A stretch of DNA of 58,105 nucleotides, from contig NZ_JAUWAV010000025.1 in NCBI RefSeq assembly GCF_030605225.1, forward strand, positions 1-58,105, given 5' to 3'. The notes below the pieces were generated by a model. The model did no database searches and was not told the origin of the DNA. It was given only the letters and a program-made list of their open reading frames with translations. Positions 1-7,940 of this stretch are shown here, piece by piece (positions within the stretch are counted from its first letter, which is position 1; the number at the start of each line of letters is the position of its first letter). The position numbers and the translations under genes are program-made. This DNA comes from Geoalkalibacter sp. (lineage in GTDB: Bacteria > Desulfobacterota > Desulfuromonadia > Desulfuromonadales > Geoalkalibacteraceae).

Positions 1-686
1 ATGCCCTTTTGCAGCACGCCGATGACGAAGCCCGCGCCGATGTTGATGAGGGTGATGATGATGCCGGCGATGGCGTCGCCGCGCACGAACTTGCTGGCAC
101 CGTCCATGGCGCCGTAGAAGTCGGCTTCCTGACCGATCTCCTTGCGCCGCGCGCGCGCCTCGTCCTCGCTGATCAGCCCGGCGTTGAGGTCGGCGTCGAT
201 GGCCATCTGCTTGCCCGGCATGGCATCGAGGGTGAAGCGCGCCGCGACTTCCGCCACGCGCCCCGCGCCCTTGGTGATGACCATGAAGTTGATCACCACC
301 AGGATGGTGAAGATGACGATGCCCACCACGTAGTTGCCGCCCACCACGAACTGACCGAAGGAGGCGATCACCGTGCCGGCGGCCTGGGGGCCCTGGTCGC
401 CGTTGAGCAGGATGAGGCGCGTCGAGGCGACGTTGAGGGAGAGGCGAAACAGGGTGGTGACCAGCAGGATCGCCGGAAAGATGGCGAAATCCAGCGCGCG
501 CACCGTATAGAGGCCGATCACCAGGATCAGCAGCGCCACGGTGATGTTGAGCGACAAAAACAGATCGAGCAGGATGGTCGGCAGGGGGATGATCATGACC
601 AGCAGAATGGCCACCAGCCCCAGGGCCACGATCACGTCGTTGCGCATCAGGGTTTCAAAGCGAAAATTCTTCAGGGCATCCTGCAT
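1..686 (-). CDS. flhA: Flagellar export gate protein FlhA (N-terminal part, cut by window edge)
   Basis: The first 228 codons of FlhA, the large inner-membrane subunit of the flagellar type III export gate. It couples proton motive force to substrate export and has a cytoplasmic docking platform for chaperones, which lies outside the window. Visible are the hydrophobic N-terminal segments ([19 protein letters not shown] and following), the conserved [16 protein letters not shown] stretch, [19 protein letters not shown], the [20 protein letters not shown] region and [16 protein letters not shown], all typical FHIPEP-family signatures. The ATG at 686 overlaps the flhB stop in TGATG, so the two are translationally coupled. 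The gene runs off the left edge, so the C-terminal domain cannot be judged. Identification is firm. Confidence 0.96.
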   Translation of the reverse strand, partial: MQDALKNFRFETLMRNDVIVALGLVAILLVMIIPLPTILLDLFLSLNITVALLILVIGLYTVRALDFAIFPAILLVTTLFRLSLNVASTRLILLNGDQGPQAAGTVIASFGQFVVGGNYVVGIVIFTILVVINFMVITKGAGRVAEVAARFTLDAMPGKQMAIDADLNAGLISEDEARARRKEIGQEADFYGAMDGASKFVRGDAIAGIIITLINIGAGFVIGVLQKG

Positions 687-1750
687 CACGACGAGCGTCC
701 TTTAAGGCTGTAAACGTAGGCGAGGATCTCGGCCACCGCCTTGAACATATCCTCGGGGATTTCCTGACCCAGTTCCACCTCATACAAAGCCCGTGCCACC
801 GGCACGTTCTCCACCAGGGGCACGTGATTTTCCCGGGCGATTTCACGAATCTTCATGGCCACGAGATCCGCCCCCTTGGCCACCACGCGCGGCGCGCTCA
901 TCCGGCCGCGCTCGTAGACCAGGGCCACCGACAGGTGTGTCGGGTTGGTGACCACCACGTCGGCCTTGGGCACCTCGGCCATCATGCGCTTGCGCGCCAT
1001 CTGCATCTGCACCGCGCGGATCTTGGCCTTGAGGTGCGGATCGCCCTCGGTCTGCTTGTGCTCTTCCTTGGTCTCCTGCTTGGTCATCTTCATTTTTTCT
1101 TCCATCTCCCAGCGGGTGAAGCCGTAGTCGAAGATGGCGAGAACAAAGAGCACCCCGCAGGTCTTGAGCAGAATGAGAAAACTCACCTTGCCCAGATAGC
1201 GCACCGTCTCGACGAGATCCATGTCCACCAGGTAGAGGGCGTTCTCGAATTCGCCGGCCACGGTGCGATAGGCGACATAGCCCACCAGCCCGACCTTGAT
1301 GAGGGATTTGACCAGCTCCACCACCATGCGCTTGGAGACGAACTTCTTCATGCCGGTGATGGGGTTGAGCTTGCTGAAGTCAAGCTCCATGGGCTTGGTG
1401 GTGAACAGCCAGCCGATCTGCATGACCGAAGCCGCGAATCCCAGCACCAGGGTCAGAAGCAACAGAGGCGCCAGCAGCAGGCCGATTTTGACCATGAGCG
1501 TGCCGAGCAGGCCGGGGATGGTGCTCGTGGTGACGGCCAGTTCGGCCGAGCGGCCCCAGATGGTGGAAAGGATTTCGTTGAGTCCGCGCCAGAACATCGG
1601 CGCGTAGAAGAACCACAGGATCACCGCGCCGGTCATGAGCAGGGCGGTGTTGACCTCGCGGCTCTGCGCGACCTGGCCCTTCTTGCGAAAGTCCTCGCGC
1701 CGCTTACTGGTTGCCTGTTCGGTTTTTTCCTGACCGCTGTCCGCCGCCAT
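686..1750 (-). CDS. flhB: Flagellar export switch protein FlhB
   Basis: FlhB, 354 residues, the export-gate component whose cytoplasmic domain autocleaves to switch export from rod/hook proteins to filament proteins. The polar N-terminus ([20 protein letters not shown]) is the family signature. Four hydrophobic segments follow in about the first 215 residues, then the cytoplasmic domain with the autocleavage motif NPTH ([13 protein letters not shown]) and the [17 protein letters not shown] region. Length matches the family. The gene lies 6 bp after fliR and overlaps flhA by one base. Nothing is abnormal. Confidence 0.97.
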   Translation of the reverse strand: MAADSGQEKTEQATSKRREDFRKKGQVAQSREVNTALLMTGAVILWFFYAPMFWRGLNEILSTIWGRSAELAVTTSTIPGLLGTLMVKIGLLLAPLLLLTLVLGFAASVMQIGWLFTTKPMELDFSKLNPITGMKKFVSKRMVVELVKSLIKVGLVGYVAYRTVAGEFENALYLVDMDLVETVRYLGKVSFLILLKTCGVLFVLAIFDYGFTRWEMEEKMKMTKQETKEEHKQTEGDPHLKAKIRAVQMQMARKRMMAEVPKADVVVTNPTHLSVALVYERGRMSAPRVVAKGADLVAMKIREIARENHVPLVENVPVARALYEVELGQEIPEDMFKAVAEILAYVYSLKGRSS

Positions 1751-1756
1751 GCGTCC

Positions 1757-2533
1757 TCACAGCAGCCGCAGCACGGCGAGAAAATGCTCGCCCAGGCCGT
1801 TGAATTCACGCACCAGGATGGCCGCCACCAGGTTCAGGGTCAGGCCGATGACGATCAGCGAGATGCCGATGTTGAGGGGAAAGGAGAGGAAAAACACGTT
1901 GAGCTGGGGAAACACCCGCGCCATGACGCCCAGCACCACGCTCGAGAGAATCAGCACCGCCAGAACCGGCGCCGCCAGCTTGAGGCCGAGCACGAAAATG
2001 TGGCTCGACAGCGAGACCACATAGCCGAGCGCCCCCTGGGAGAGCCCCGCCTGCCCCGGCGCGAGCAGCGCGTAGGACTCGGCGAGCACGCGCAGAAACA
2101 CATGATGCATGTCGAGGGAGAGAAAAATGAGGATGGCCAGGATGTTCTGGAACTGCGGAATGACCGAGACCTGTCGCTGGGTCTGGGGATCGAAGACGTT
2201 GGCCGCGGCAAAGCCCATCTTATAGCTGATGGCGGTGCCGCCGAGTTCCACCGCGCTGAACACCATCTGGGCGATGAAGCCGAACATCAGCCCGATGAGC
2301 GCCTCGCTCAGCACCAGCAAGGCAAGGCTCACCACCTCAAAGGAAATCCGCGGAATGTAGGGCTGCGCCAGGGGATAGACCACCAGCGCCATCATCACCG
2401 CCAGACCAATGCGCACCCGCGCCGGCACCTGGCCGCCGCCGAACACGGGCAGCACCGCCATCAGGGTGCCGACCCGGGCGAAGCACACCAGAAAGCTCTG
2501 GAAGTGCGCGACGGAAGGCAGCAGCAGGTCCAC
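1757..2533 (-). CDS. fliR: Flagellar export gate protein FliR
   Basis: FliR, 258 residues, a polytopic inner-membrane protein that forms the export gate with FliP and FliQ inside the MS ring. The sequence is hydrophobic throughout and contains RVGTLMAVLPVFGGGQVPARVR near the N-terminus and the central GLMFGFIAQMVFSAVELGG motif, both characteristic of FliR/SpaR/YscT. It sits 8 bp after fliQ in the canonical fliO-P-Q-R-flhB-flhA order. The length is normal for the family. Confidence 0.96.
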   Translation of the reverse strand: MDLLLPSVAHFQSFLVCFARVGTLMAVLPVFGGGQVPARVRIGLAVMMALVVYPLAQPYIPRISFEVVSLALLVLSEALIGLMFGFIAQMVFSAVELGGTAISYKMGFAAANVFDPQTQRQVSVIPQFQNILAILIFLSLDMHHVFLRVLAESYALLAPGQAGLSQGALGYVVSLSSHIFVLGLKLAAPVLAVLILSSVVLGVMARVFPQLNVFFLSFPLNIGISLIVIGLTLNLVAAILVREFNGLGEHFLAVLRLL

Positions 2534-2541
2534 GCCGGGCC

Positions 2542-2811
2542 TCAGCCGCCCACCAGGGCGATGTTCTCATAGATGCGCGCGGTGAAGGCGAGCATCACCC
2601 GAATCATCCAGGGCGCCATGATCAGCAGCGTCACCAGCACCGCCACGATCTTGGGGATGAAGGTCATGGTCTGCTCGTTGATCTGGGTGGCGGCCTGAAA
2701 GATGCTGATGGTCAGGCCCGTCACCAGGGCGACGATGAGCAGCGGCGCGGCGACCATGAGCACCGTCTCCACGGCCTGACGGCCGATATCCACGACGAAT
2801 TCGGGAGTCAT
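2542..2811 (-). CDS. fliQ: Flagellar export gate protein FliQ
   Basis: FliQ, 89 residues, a two-helix inner-membrane subunit of the flagellar export gate (four copies with five FliP and one FliR in known structures). The sequence shows the standard MTPEFVVDIGRQAVETVLMV start, a first membrane helix, the conserved QAATQINEQTMTFIPKI loop and a second helix ending in MAPWMIRVMLAF. The length is exactly that expected. It lies 10 bp after fliP. Confidence 0.97.
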   Translation of the reverse strand: MTPEFVVDIGRQAVETVLMVAAPLLIVALVTGLTISIFQAATQINEQTMTFIPKIVAVLVTLLIMAPWMIRVMLAFTARIYENIALVGG

Positions 2812-2821
2812 GCGTCCATCC

Positions 2822-3559
2822 TCAGCCGAAGCTTCTCACCAGGGACGCGATCACCAGTTCCCAGCCGTCCACCAGCACGAACAGCAGCAGCTTGAAGGGC
2901 AGGGAAATGATGATCGGCGGCAGCATCATCATGCCCATGCCCATGAGCACCGAGGCGATGACCATGTCGATGACGAGAAAGGGAATATAGATGAGAAAGC
3001 CGATCTGAAAGGCGCGCTTGAGCTCGGAGAGCATGAAGGCCGGAATCAGGGTCACCAGGGACAGATCCTCGCGCGTTTCGGGGGCCGGGCTTTTGGAGAT
3101 CTCGATCATCAGGGCGAGATCTTTTTCGCTGGTCTGGCTGAGCATGAACTCGCGCAGGGGCAGCACGCCGCGATCCAGGGCCTGGTTGAAGGCGATTTCC
3201 TGGTTGAGGTAGGGCTGCACGGCCGTTTCGTTCACCTCGCTGAACACCGGCGCCATGACGAAAAAAGTCAGAAACAGCGCCAGGCCGATCACCACCTGGT
3301 TGGGCGGCGCCTGCTGGGTGCCCATGGCATTGCGCACGAAGCCCAGCACGATGACGATGCGCGTGAAGCTGGTGGTCATGAGCAGAATCGCCGGCGCCAC
3401 CGACAGGATGGTGAAGACGAAGAGCACCTGCAGGGCGGTGGCGACTTCCCGCGGACCGCTCGCCTCGGTGATGCCGAGGCTGATGCTCGGCATGCCCTGG
3501 GCGCCCGCCGTCAGGGGCAGCAGGAGCAGGGCCGCGATGGCAAAAAGCGGTGTCCTCAT
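2822..3559 (-). CDS. fliP: Flagellar export gate protein FliP
   Basis: FliP, 245 residues, the pore-forming export-gate subunit. A cleavable signal peptide (MRTPLFAIAALLLLPLTAGAQG) is followed by the periplasmic segment and four membrane helices. Family blocks are present: TSFTRIVIVLGFVRNAMGTQ, PPNQVVIGLALFLTFF, the long loop with PLREFM, and FLIYIPFLVIDMVIASVLMG near the C-terminus. The start overlaps the fliO stop by 4 bp, showing tight coupling. Identification is certain by motif and position. Confidence 0.97.
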   Translation of the reverse strand: MRTPLFAIAALLLLPLTAGAQGMPSISLGITEASGPREVATALQVLFVFTILSVAPAILLMTTSFTRIVIVLGFVRNAMGTQQAPPNQVVIGLALFLTFFVMAPVFSEVNETAVQPYLNQEIAFNQALDRGVLPLREFMLSQTSEKDLALMIEISKSPAPETREDLSLVTLIPAFMLSELKRAFQIGFLIYIPFLVIDMVIASVLMGMGMMMLPPIIISLPFKLLLFVLVDGWELVIASLVRSFG

Positions 3560-3930
3560 GGCCGGATCTCCAGTTCCGAGCGCAGGGTCCGGTCAAAAGC
3601 CTGACTTTGCCCCCCTTCCAGGCGCGTCAACAATTCGATGCGCTCCGCGCCCACCCCCAGCAGCAGCTCCTGCCCGCCGATCTCGACCAGATACAGAGCT
3701 TTCTTGGGCCCCAGGCCCCGGGATTCGAGGATCTTGATGCGCCCGTTCTTCTGCCCCGGCATGAGCGCCAGCCCGCGCCGCGAGACGGCGTAGAGCAGCA
3801 GCACCAGACCCAGCACCAGGACCAGGCCGGCCAGGGCCTTGAACAGGGTGGCCGCGGGACTGGCGGCCGCGCCCTGCGCCCAGGCGTTCAGCGGCGCCGC
3901 CAGCAGAAGGAGCGTGAACAGGACTCTCAT
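3556..3930 (-). CDS. fliO: Flagellar assembly protein FliO
   Basis: A 124-residue FliO-like protein. FliO is a single-pass membrane factor that helps assemble the FliP ring and is poorly conserved. A signal-like N-terminus (MRVLFTLLLLAAPLNAWAQG) is followed by one clear membrane helix around residues 27-50 (LFKALAGLVLVLGLVLLLYAVS), then a small basic cytoplasmic domain containing the FliO-typical ILESRGLGPKKALYLVEIGGQELLLGV block. It lies between fliN and fliP, the standard position. The assignment rests on topology, this block and synteny. Confidence 0.9.
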   Translation of the reverse strand: MRVLFTLLLLAAPLNAWAQGAAASPAATLFKALAGLVLVLGLVLLLYAVSRRGLALMPGQKNGRIKILESRGLGPKKALYLVEIGGQELLLGVGAERIELLTRLEGGQSQAFDRTLRSELEIRP

Positions 3931-3933
3931 CGC

Positions 3934-4251
3934 TTAGCCCAATTTCTCCAGGCGCTCGGCGGGGCTGACCACATCGGTGAGCCGCAGGCCGAACTTGTCG
4001 TTGACCAGCACCGCCTCGCCGCGCGCGATGAGACGCTGATTGACATAGACATCGAGGGTCTCGCCCGCCAGCTTGTCGAGTTCGACGATGGTGCCTTCAC
4101 GCATCTGCAGCAGATCCTTGATGAGAATACGGGTGCGCCCGACTTCCACCGTCACCTGCAGGGGCACATCGAGAAGAAAATCGAGGTTGCGCAGCTCCCC
4201 CGCCTCGGCGGCTGTCGCCGCGCCCTTGCCGTTGCCGTTCTTGTTGTCCAT
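3934..4251 (-). CDS. fliN: Flagellar motor switch protein FliN
   Basis: FliN, 105 residues from the ATG at 4251, a C-ring component that, with FliM, forms the lower part of the switch and docks FliH. The SpoA (surface presentation of antigens) domain fills most of the protein: LDFLLDVPLQVTVEVGRT, LLQMREGTIVELDKLAGE, VYVNQRLIARGEAVLVNDKFGLRL. The ATG is preferred over an in-frame GTG three codons upstream because AGGAG lies 8 bp before the ATG but abuts the GTG. A 10-bp tandem-repeat array separates it from fliM upstream. Confidence 0.96.
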   Translation of the reverse strand: MDNKNGNGKGAATAAEAGELRNLDFLLDVPLQVTVEVGRTRILIKDLLQMREGTIVELDKLAGETLDVYVNQRLIARGEAVLVNDKFGLRLTDVVSPAERLEKLG

Positions 4252-4284
4252 GATGTTCACTCCTGCCGATGAGGGGAATTCGAA

Positions 4285-4325
4285 AAAATCTTTTTTCCAC
4301 GAATTTCACGAATAAAAACCAATCC
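4285..4325. repeat. Left arm and spacer of an interspersed CACGAAT inverted-repeat element
   Basis: Contains CCACGAATTTCACGAAT followed by a short A-rich spacer. This is the inverse complement of the ATTCGTG units that follow at 4326-4450, so the two together form one inverted-repeat element. A related copy lies at 35229-35324. Confidence 0.6.
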
Positions 4326-4450
4326 ATTCGTGCTCATTCGTGCTCATTCGTGCTCATTCGTGCTCATTCGTGCTCATTCGTGCTCATTCGTGCTCATTCG
4401 TGCTCATTCGTGCTCATTCGTGCTCATTCGTGCTCATTCGTGCTCATTCG
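4326..4450. repeat. 10-bp tandem repeat array, about 12.5 copies, between fliM and fliN
   Basis: After an initial ATTCG, the unit TGCTCATTCG is repeated 12 times without a mismatch. The array lies in the 200-bp gap between the fliM stop (4464) and the fliN start, so it is transcribed within the flagellar operon as CACGAATGAG units. Because 10 is not a multiple of three, each ATG in the transcribed strand opens only a 7-codon frame that ends in TGA. Perfect identity of all copies suggests recent slippage expansion. There are no spacers, so this is not a CRISPR array. Confidence 0.95.
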
Positions 4451-4463
4451 TGATTAAATTTAT

Positions 4464-5450
4464 TTAAGCAACTCCGGTGATGCGCACGGCCTTCTTGCCG
4501 TTTTTCACCCCGGGCAGGGCCTGGAACTTGGCGCGCTCCTCGACCAGAAGATGCAGCGGCGCGCTGGGCTCGCAGCCCAGATCGATGATGTCGCCGACCT
4601 GAAAATTGAGAATGTCGCGCACCCGCAGGCTGACCTTGCCGAGGGTCGCGGCGAGGGTCACCTCCGTGTTGCTCACCTCCTCCTGCAAACGGCGCGTCCA
4701 GAGCGTTTCGCGCCGCCCCGCGCCGCCCAGAACTCCCTCCTTGAGCTTTTCACGCAGAGGGTCGAGGGAGGCGTGGGGGATGGCCAGGGTGAGCCGGCCC
4801 TGCAGATTGTCCACCGTCACCGTGAAGCGGGTGATGAGCATGGCGGCGTCGGGCGGCACGATGGTCACCAGCCGCGGGTTGTTCTCGACCTTGACCAGGG
4901 CCGATTCCAGGGTTTCCAGGGGCGCGAAGGCCTTTTTCAGATCGGGGCAGGCCGCGGCGATGATCCCCTTGATGACGTTGATTTCGATGGCCGTCATGGG
5001 CCGCTGAAAAATGGTGAACTTGCCGCGCGACGTCCCGCCGAGCATCAATTCCAGCAGGGAATAGGACAGCTGGTCGTCGAAGATCAGCAGCCCGCCGTTT
5101 TTCAGCGGGTCGAGACGCACGATGCCGATCAGCCCGTTTTTCGGCAAATCGTTGAGAAAGGTCTCGAATTCCCTGGTTTCGATGTCGTTGCGCTTGACCG
5201 TCACCGAGGATTGCAGGCGATTGGTCAGGGATATGCCGTAATTGCGGGCGAAGGCATCGAGAATGATGTCGATGTTCTGAAAGCGCCAGCGCCCCGAATC
5301 CTGCAGGCGCAGCAGATCCAGGCGGGTGGCCTCGCCGGCGCGCTCCGGCGCGACGAGTTCGTCGTCGCCCAGGGCTTCGAGCTCAATCTCGCCCTCCTGC
5401 ACGGCGGAGAGCAACTCGGCGATTTCTTCTTTGGTCAGGATCCGTTCCAA
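4464..5450 (-). CDS. fliM: Flagellar motor switch protein FliM
   Basis: FliM, 328 residues, the middle C-ring protein that binds phospho-CheY and transmits switching. The N-terminus MERILTKEEIAELLSAV is the variant of the CheY-binding segment common in deltaproteobacteria. It is followed by the CheC-like middle domain (GISLTNRLQSSVTVKR, LIFDDQLSYSLLELMLGGTSRGK, RPMTAIEINVIKGI) and the C-terminal SpoA domain (VTLAATLGKVSLRVRDILNFQVGDIIDLG). The start is TTG, with a GGGGGA ribosome site about 6 bp upstream. It lies downstream of fliL; the gap to fliN carries the tandem array. Confidence 0.96.
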   Translation of the reverse strand: MERILTKEEIAELLSAVQEGEIELEALGDDELVAPERAGEATRLDLLRLQDSGRWRFQNIDIILDAFARNYGISLTNRLQSSVTVKRNDIETREFETFLNDLPKNGLIGIVRLDPLKNGGLLIFDDQLSYSLLELMLGGTSRGKFTIFQRPMTAIEINVIKGIIAAACPDLKKAFAPLETLESALVKVENNPRLVTIVPPDAAMLITRFTVTVDNLQGRLTLAIPHASLDPLREKLKEGVLGGAGRRETLWTRRLQEEVSNTEVTLAATLGKVSLRVRDILNFQVGDIIDLGCEPSAPLHLLVEERAKFQALPGVKNGKKAVRITGVA

Positions 5451-5479
5451 ACAATTCCCCCTGTGGGCGGCAGAAACCC

Positions 5480-5503
5480 GGGGCGCACTCGGTGCGCCCC
5501 TAC
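5480..5503. repeat. REP-like palindrome of the GTAGGGGCG family overlapping the fliL stop
   Basis: The plus-strand sequence GGGGCGCACTCGGTGCGCCC plus CTAC forms a hairpin of GGGCGCAC/GTGCGCCC. Its GTAGGGGCG end supplies the TAG stop codon of fliL. Related copies are at 7819-7869 and 42391-42411. This looks like the widespread GTAGGGGCG short palindrome family. Confidence 0.75.
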
Positions 5504-5991
5504 TGGACGACGAATTCGGTGAAATAGATGCGGCGGATGCGGTCGCGCTTCATGATCTCGTTGACCCGCCCGAGCAGTTCGGCGCGCAGTTGCAGCTTGC
5601 CCTGCAGGTCGCGCAGCTCATCGAAGGTCTTGTTGCTCGCCACCAGCAGAATGGCGTCGCGCAACTGCGGCATGCGCTCGATGATCTCCTGGCGTCCGGC
5701 CGGCGTTTCCGCCTCCAGGGTCAGGGCCGCCTTGAGATAGCGGGTGCCGTCGTTGTCGAGGATGTTGACGATGAAGGGCTCGACATCGACCATCGGCCCA
5801 AGAGCATCGCCCGCCGCGCTGGTGGCGCGCGCCGTCTCGGCGCTCGCCGCGCCCGGCGCGCCCTTGGCGCCCAGGAAATAGGCCGCGGCACCCACGCCTG
5901 CGGCCAGCAGCACCACCGCCGCGATGATCAGCGGCAGCTTGCCGAGACCCTTCTTGCCGCCTTCCTGCTCGTCTTTCTTTTTTTCCGCCAT
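5500..5991 (-). CDS. fliL: Flagellar basal body-associated protein FliL
   Basis: FliL, 163 residues, an inner-membrane protein that surrounds the stator and supports torque. A lysine-rich cytoplasmic tail (MAEKKKDEQEGGKKG) leads to one membrane helix at about residues 19-45 (LPLIIAAVVLLAAGVGAAAYFLG). An A/G/S-rich linker follows, then the periplasmic FliL domain with VDVEPFIVNILDNDGTRYLKAALTLE and ending RIRRIYFTEFVVQ, both diagnostic. The ATG at 5991 has GGAG 7 bp upstream and is preferred to the TTG two codons earlier. The stop codon lies inside a GTAGGGGCG palindrome. Confidence 0.95.
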   Translation of the reverse strand: MAEKKKDEQEGGKKGLGKLPLIIAAVVLLAAGVGAAAYFLGAKGAPGAASAETARATSAAGDALGPMVDVEPFIVNILDNDGTRYLKAALTLEAETPAGRQEIIERMPQLRDAILLVASNKTFDELRDLQGKLQLRAELLGRVNEIMKRDRIRRIYFTEFVVQ

Positions 5992-6026
5992 GGTCAATCT
6001 CCAGAATGATGACGATTTCTATAACC

Positions 6027-6121
6027 CTAAACCTTCACGGAACGCAGATGAACGCGGAAGAACCCGGATCAATTCGGATGAGTCAGGAAATCCGCGTTTA
6101 TCCTGAAAATCCGCGTCCCCT
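6027..6121. repeat. Degenerate intergenic repeat between motB and fliL
   Basis: This gap carries short direct and inverted motifs typical of decayed interspersed repeats: GGAACGCAGATGAACGCGGA, then AATCCGCGT twice (6089-6097 and 6108-6116). No gene or convincing promoter is seen. It is transcribed between motB and fliL. Confidence 0.5.
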
Positions 6122-6133
6122 TTGCTATTCGCC

Positions 6134-6895
6134 TCAAAACGGCATCTGATCGCGCGCGTCGATGAGATAGGGCAGCTCCTCGCGCGAGGAACTGGTGCTT
6201 TCCAGTACGAACTCGACGCGGCGGTTGATGGCGCGGTTTTCCGGCGAGGTGTTGGGTGCCAGGGGGCGCTGTTCGCCGTAGCCCACCGCCGAGAGCCGCT
6301 CCAGGGGCAAAAGTTTCTCATTGCCGAAGAACTTGAGTACCGACACCGCGCGCATCACCGACACGTCCCAGTTGGTCACGCCCGGACGGGCCACGGGAAT
6401 GTCGTCGGTATGCCCCTCGATGCGCAGGTTGAAGGGCAGCGGCTTGACCATCTCGGCTACCTTGCGCAGCACCGGATAGGCCTCGGGGCGCACCTCGGTC
6501 TGGCCGCCCTCGAAGAGCACCGCGTCGTTGACGCGCAGCACCACCGCGCCGCGATCCTGCACCAGGGTGATGTCGCGATCGAGCTTGAGGCGCTGCAACT
6601 GCACGATGAGCCGCTTGTAGAGCCGCGAGGTGTAGTCGTCCTCGATGGGCAAAAATTCGACGATGCGCGGCCGGTCGATGGTGGTCAGGTTGGAACTGCT
6701 CAGCACGCCGAAGGCGCCCTTGAGGGAGCCGACCACTTCCTTGAACTTCATCTGGTCGAGCTGCGCCATGGACAGCAGCAGGACAAAGAACGTCAGCAGC
6801 AGCGTCACCATGTCGCTGTAGGTCACCATCCACAAAGGCGCGCCGGGGGCGCTCTTCTTGGCTTTTTTCTTGGGTCCGCCGTTGCCCTCGGCCAT
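6134..6895 (-). CDS. motB: Flagellar motor stator protein MotB (OmpA-type)
   Basis: MotB, 253 residues, the peptidoglycan-anchored stator subunit. After a basic cytoplasmic start comes the plug/membrane block PLWMVTYSDMVTLLLTFFVLLLSMAQ at about residues 20-46. It includes the essential proton-binding aspartate in YSDMVTLLL. The C-terminal OmpA domain shows LRIEGHTDDIPVA, the NWDVSVMRAVSVLKFF segment and the RLSAVGYGEQRPLAPNTSPENRAINRRVEF signature. It starts 3 bp after the motA stop. Normal length and motifs indicate a working stator. Confidence 0.96.
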   Translation of the reverse strand: MAEGNGGPKKKAKKSAPGAPLWMVTYSDMVTLLLTFFVLLLSMAQLDQMKFKEVVGSLKGAFGVLSSSNLTTIDRPRIVEFLPIEDDYTSRLYKRLIVQLQRLKLDRDITLVQDRGAVVLRVNDAVLFEGGQTEVRPEAYPVLRKVAEMVKPLPFNLRIEGHTDDIPVARPGVTNWDVSVMRAVSVLKFFGNEKLLPLERLSAVGYGEQRPLAPNTSPENRAINRRVEFVLESTSSSREELPYLIDARDQMPF

Positions 6896-6898
6896 GGC

Positions 6899-7675
6899 CT
6901 AGCCTTTTTTCTTGTTGAAGAAGCTCTCGCGGAACTTGGGCGCGACGAAGGCATGGAGCTTCTGTTCCATGATGCGCGGGTTCTCGCCGGCCAGGATCGA
7001 CTTCATGCCCTCGGAGATCAGGGTCTTTTTCAGCACCTCGGACTGGGAGCGGTTCTTGAGCTTGCCCGCCATGGGAATGAAGAGGATGTTGGCCATGACC
7101 GCCCCGTAGAAGGTGGTGAGAAGCGCCATGGCCATGGCCGGACCGATGGTCGAGGGATCTTCCATGGTCTGGAGCATCTGCACTAGGCCGATGAGGGTAC
7201 CGATCATGCCCATGGCCGGAGCGTAGGCGCCCATGGCGACGAAAATATCGGCGCCCTCGTTGTGGCGCTCGACGATGTATTCGATTTCGCGGTCGAGCAT
7301 TTCCTTCATGGCCTCGGGCTCCTGGCCGTCCACGGCCATCTGCACGCCCTTGACGAAGAAGGGATCGCGGATCTCGGCCACCACCGACTGCAGGGAGAGG
7401 ATGCCCTCCTTGCGCGCCTTGTTGGAGTAGCGGATCAGCGCTTCGATGGTCTCGGTGGGGCTTTCCTCGCTGTGAAAAAACGCCTTCTTGAGCACCGCGA
7501 AGGCGCGCATCACCTCGCGGAAGGGGTAATGCACCAGGGTCGCCCCCAGGGTTCCGCCGACCACGACGGTCAGGGACGGGAAGTCGACAAAGATGGTGAT
7601 GCCGCTGCCGGCCATGATGGCCATGATCATCAGGCCGAAGGCGGCGGCGATGCCGAGGATGGTGGAGAGATCCAT
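6899..7675 (-). CDS. motA: Flagellar motor stator protein MotA
   Basis: MotA, 258 residues from the ATG at 7675, the ion-channel stator subunit partnered with MotB. It shows MDLSTILGIAAAFGLMIMAIMAGSG as the first helix, the cytoplasmic loop with REVMRAFAVLKKAFF, and the conserved GAYAPAMGMIGTLIGLVQMLQTMEDPSTIGPAMAMALLTTFYGAV membrane block in the second half. An in-frame upstream extension to 7738 is rejected: it lacks the family pattern, and a GAGG site lies before 7675. A sigma-54 promoter at 7749-7764 makes this the first gene of the motA-flhA transcript. Confidence 0.95.
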   Translation of the reverse strand: MDLSTILGIAAAFGLMIMAIMAGSGITIFVDFPSLTVVVGGTLGATLVHYPFREVMRAFAVLKKAFFHSEESPTETIEALIRYSNKARKEGILSLQSVVAEIRDPFFVKGVQMAVDGQEPEAMKEMLDREIEYIVERHNEGADIFVAMGAYAPAMGMIGTLIGLVQMLQTMEDPSTIGPAMAMALLTTFYGAVMANILFIPMAGKLKNRSQSEVLKKTLISEGMKSILAGENPRIMEQKLHAFVAPKFRESFFNKKKG

Positions 7676-7748
7676 ACGGGAAAACCTCGATTGGGTGGTG
7701 TGCGCCAAAAGCCGGACGACGATCCCGGTCGCCGGCAACCCCTAGTTG

Positions 7749-7764
7749 AGCAAATGCCATGCCA
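7749..7764 (-). promoter_or_regulatory. Sigma-54 (-24/-12) promoter of motA
   Basis: On the minus strand this reads TGGCATGGCATTTGCT, against the consensus TGGCACG-N4-TTGCW, with GG and GC exactly 10 bp apart and one mismatch. Transcription would start near 7738, giving a leader of about 63 nt before motA. Confidence 0.75.
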
Positions 7765-7818
7765 GGACGGCGAGGGCAGCGGCGAATTGTTCCCGCGCCC
7801 GCATCCCGCACCGTCCCC

Positions 7819-7869
7819 GTAGGGGCGAGGCGCTGCCTCGCCCAGGGCGACCCAGCGGGTCGCCCCTAC
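7819..7869. repeat. Paired REP-like palindromes bounded by GTAGGGGCGA/TCGCCCCTAC
   Basis: A 51-bp element with perfect 10-bp inverted ends. Inside are two hairpins, GGGCGAGGC-gct-GCCTCGCCC and GGGCGACCC-agc-GGGTCGCCC. It sits between the flgE terminator and the motA promoter, so it is probably outside both transcripts. The two single copies in the window are at 5480-5503 and 42391-42411. Confidence 0.85.
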
Positions 7870-7886
7870 AAAACCGTCACCGCGTC

Positions 7887-7918
7887 AAAAAAAAGGCCGT
7901 CCCTTGCGGAACGGCCTT
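7887..7918 (-). terminator. Rho-independent terminator after flgE
   Basis: On the minus strand the hairpin GGCCGT-(10 nt loop)-ACGGCC is followed by eight T residues, 22 bp after the flgE stop. It should end the long TPR-flgB-to-flgE transcript. Confidence 0.88.
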
Positions 7919-7940
7919 GCCGGTCAACTTTTTGACCCGG

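Noticed and set aside
824..2572. A long open frame antisense to flhB and fliR
   Set aside because: It is a codon-bias shadow of GC-rich genes: composition is dominated by His, Gln, Asp and Arg, with no domain and no ribosome site.
4326..4450. CRISPR array
   Set aside because: The units are 10 bp and directly contiguous, without unique spacers; it is a simple tandem repeat.
4269..4457. A 62-codon plus-strand gene reading through the tandem array
   Set aside because: The frame is open only because 30 bp of repeat encodes a 10-residue unit without stops. It has no ribosome site and lies antisense inside the flagellar operon.
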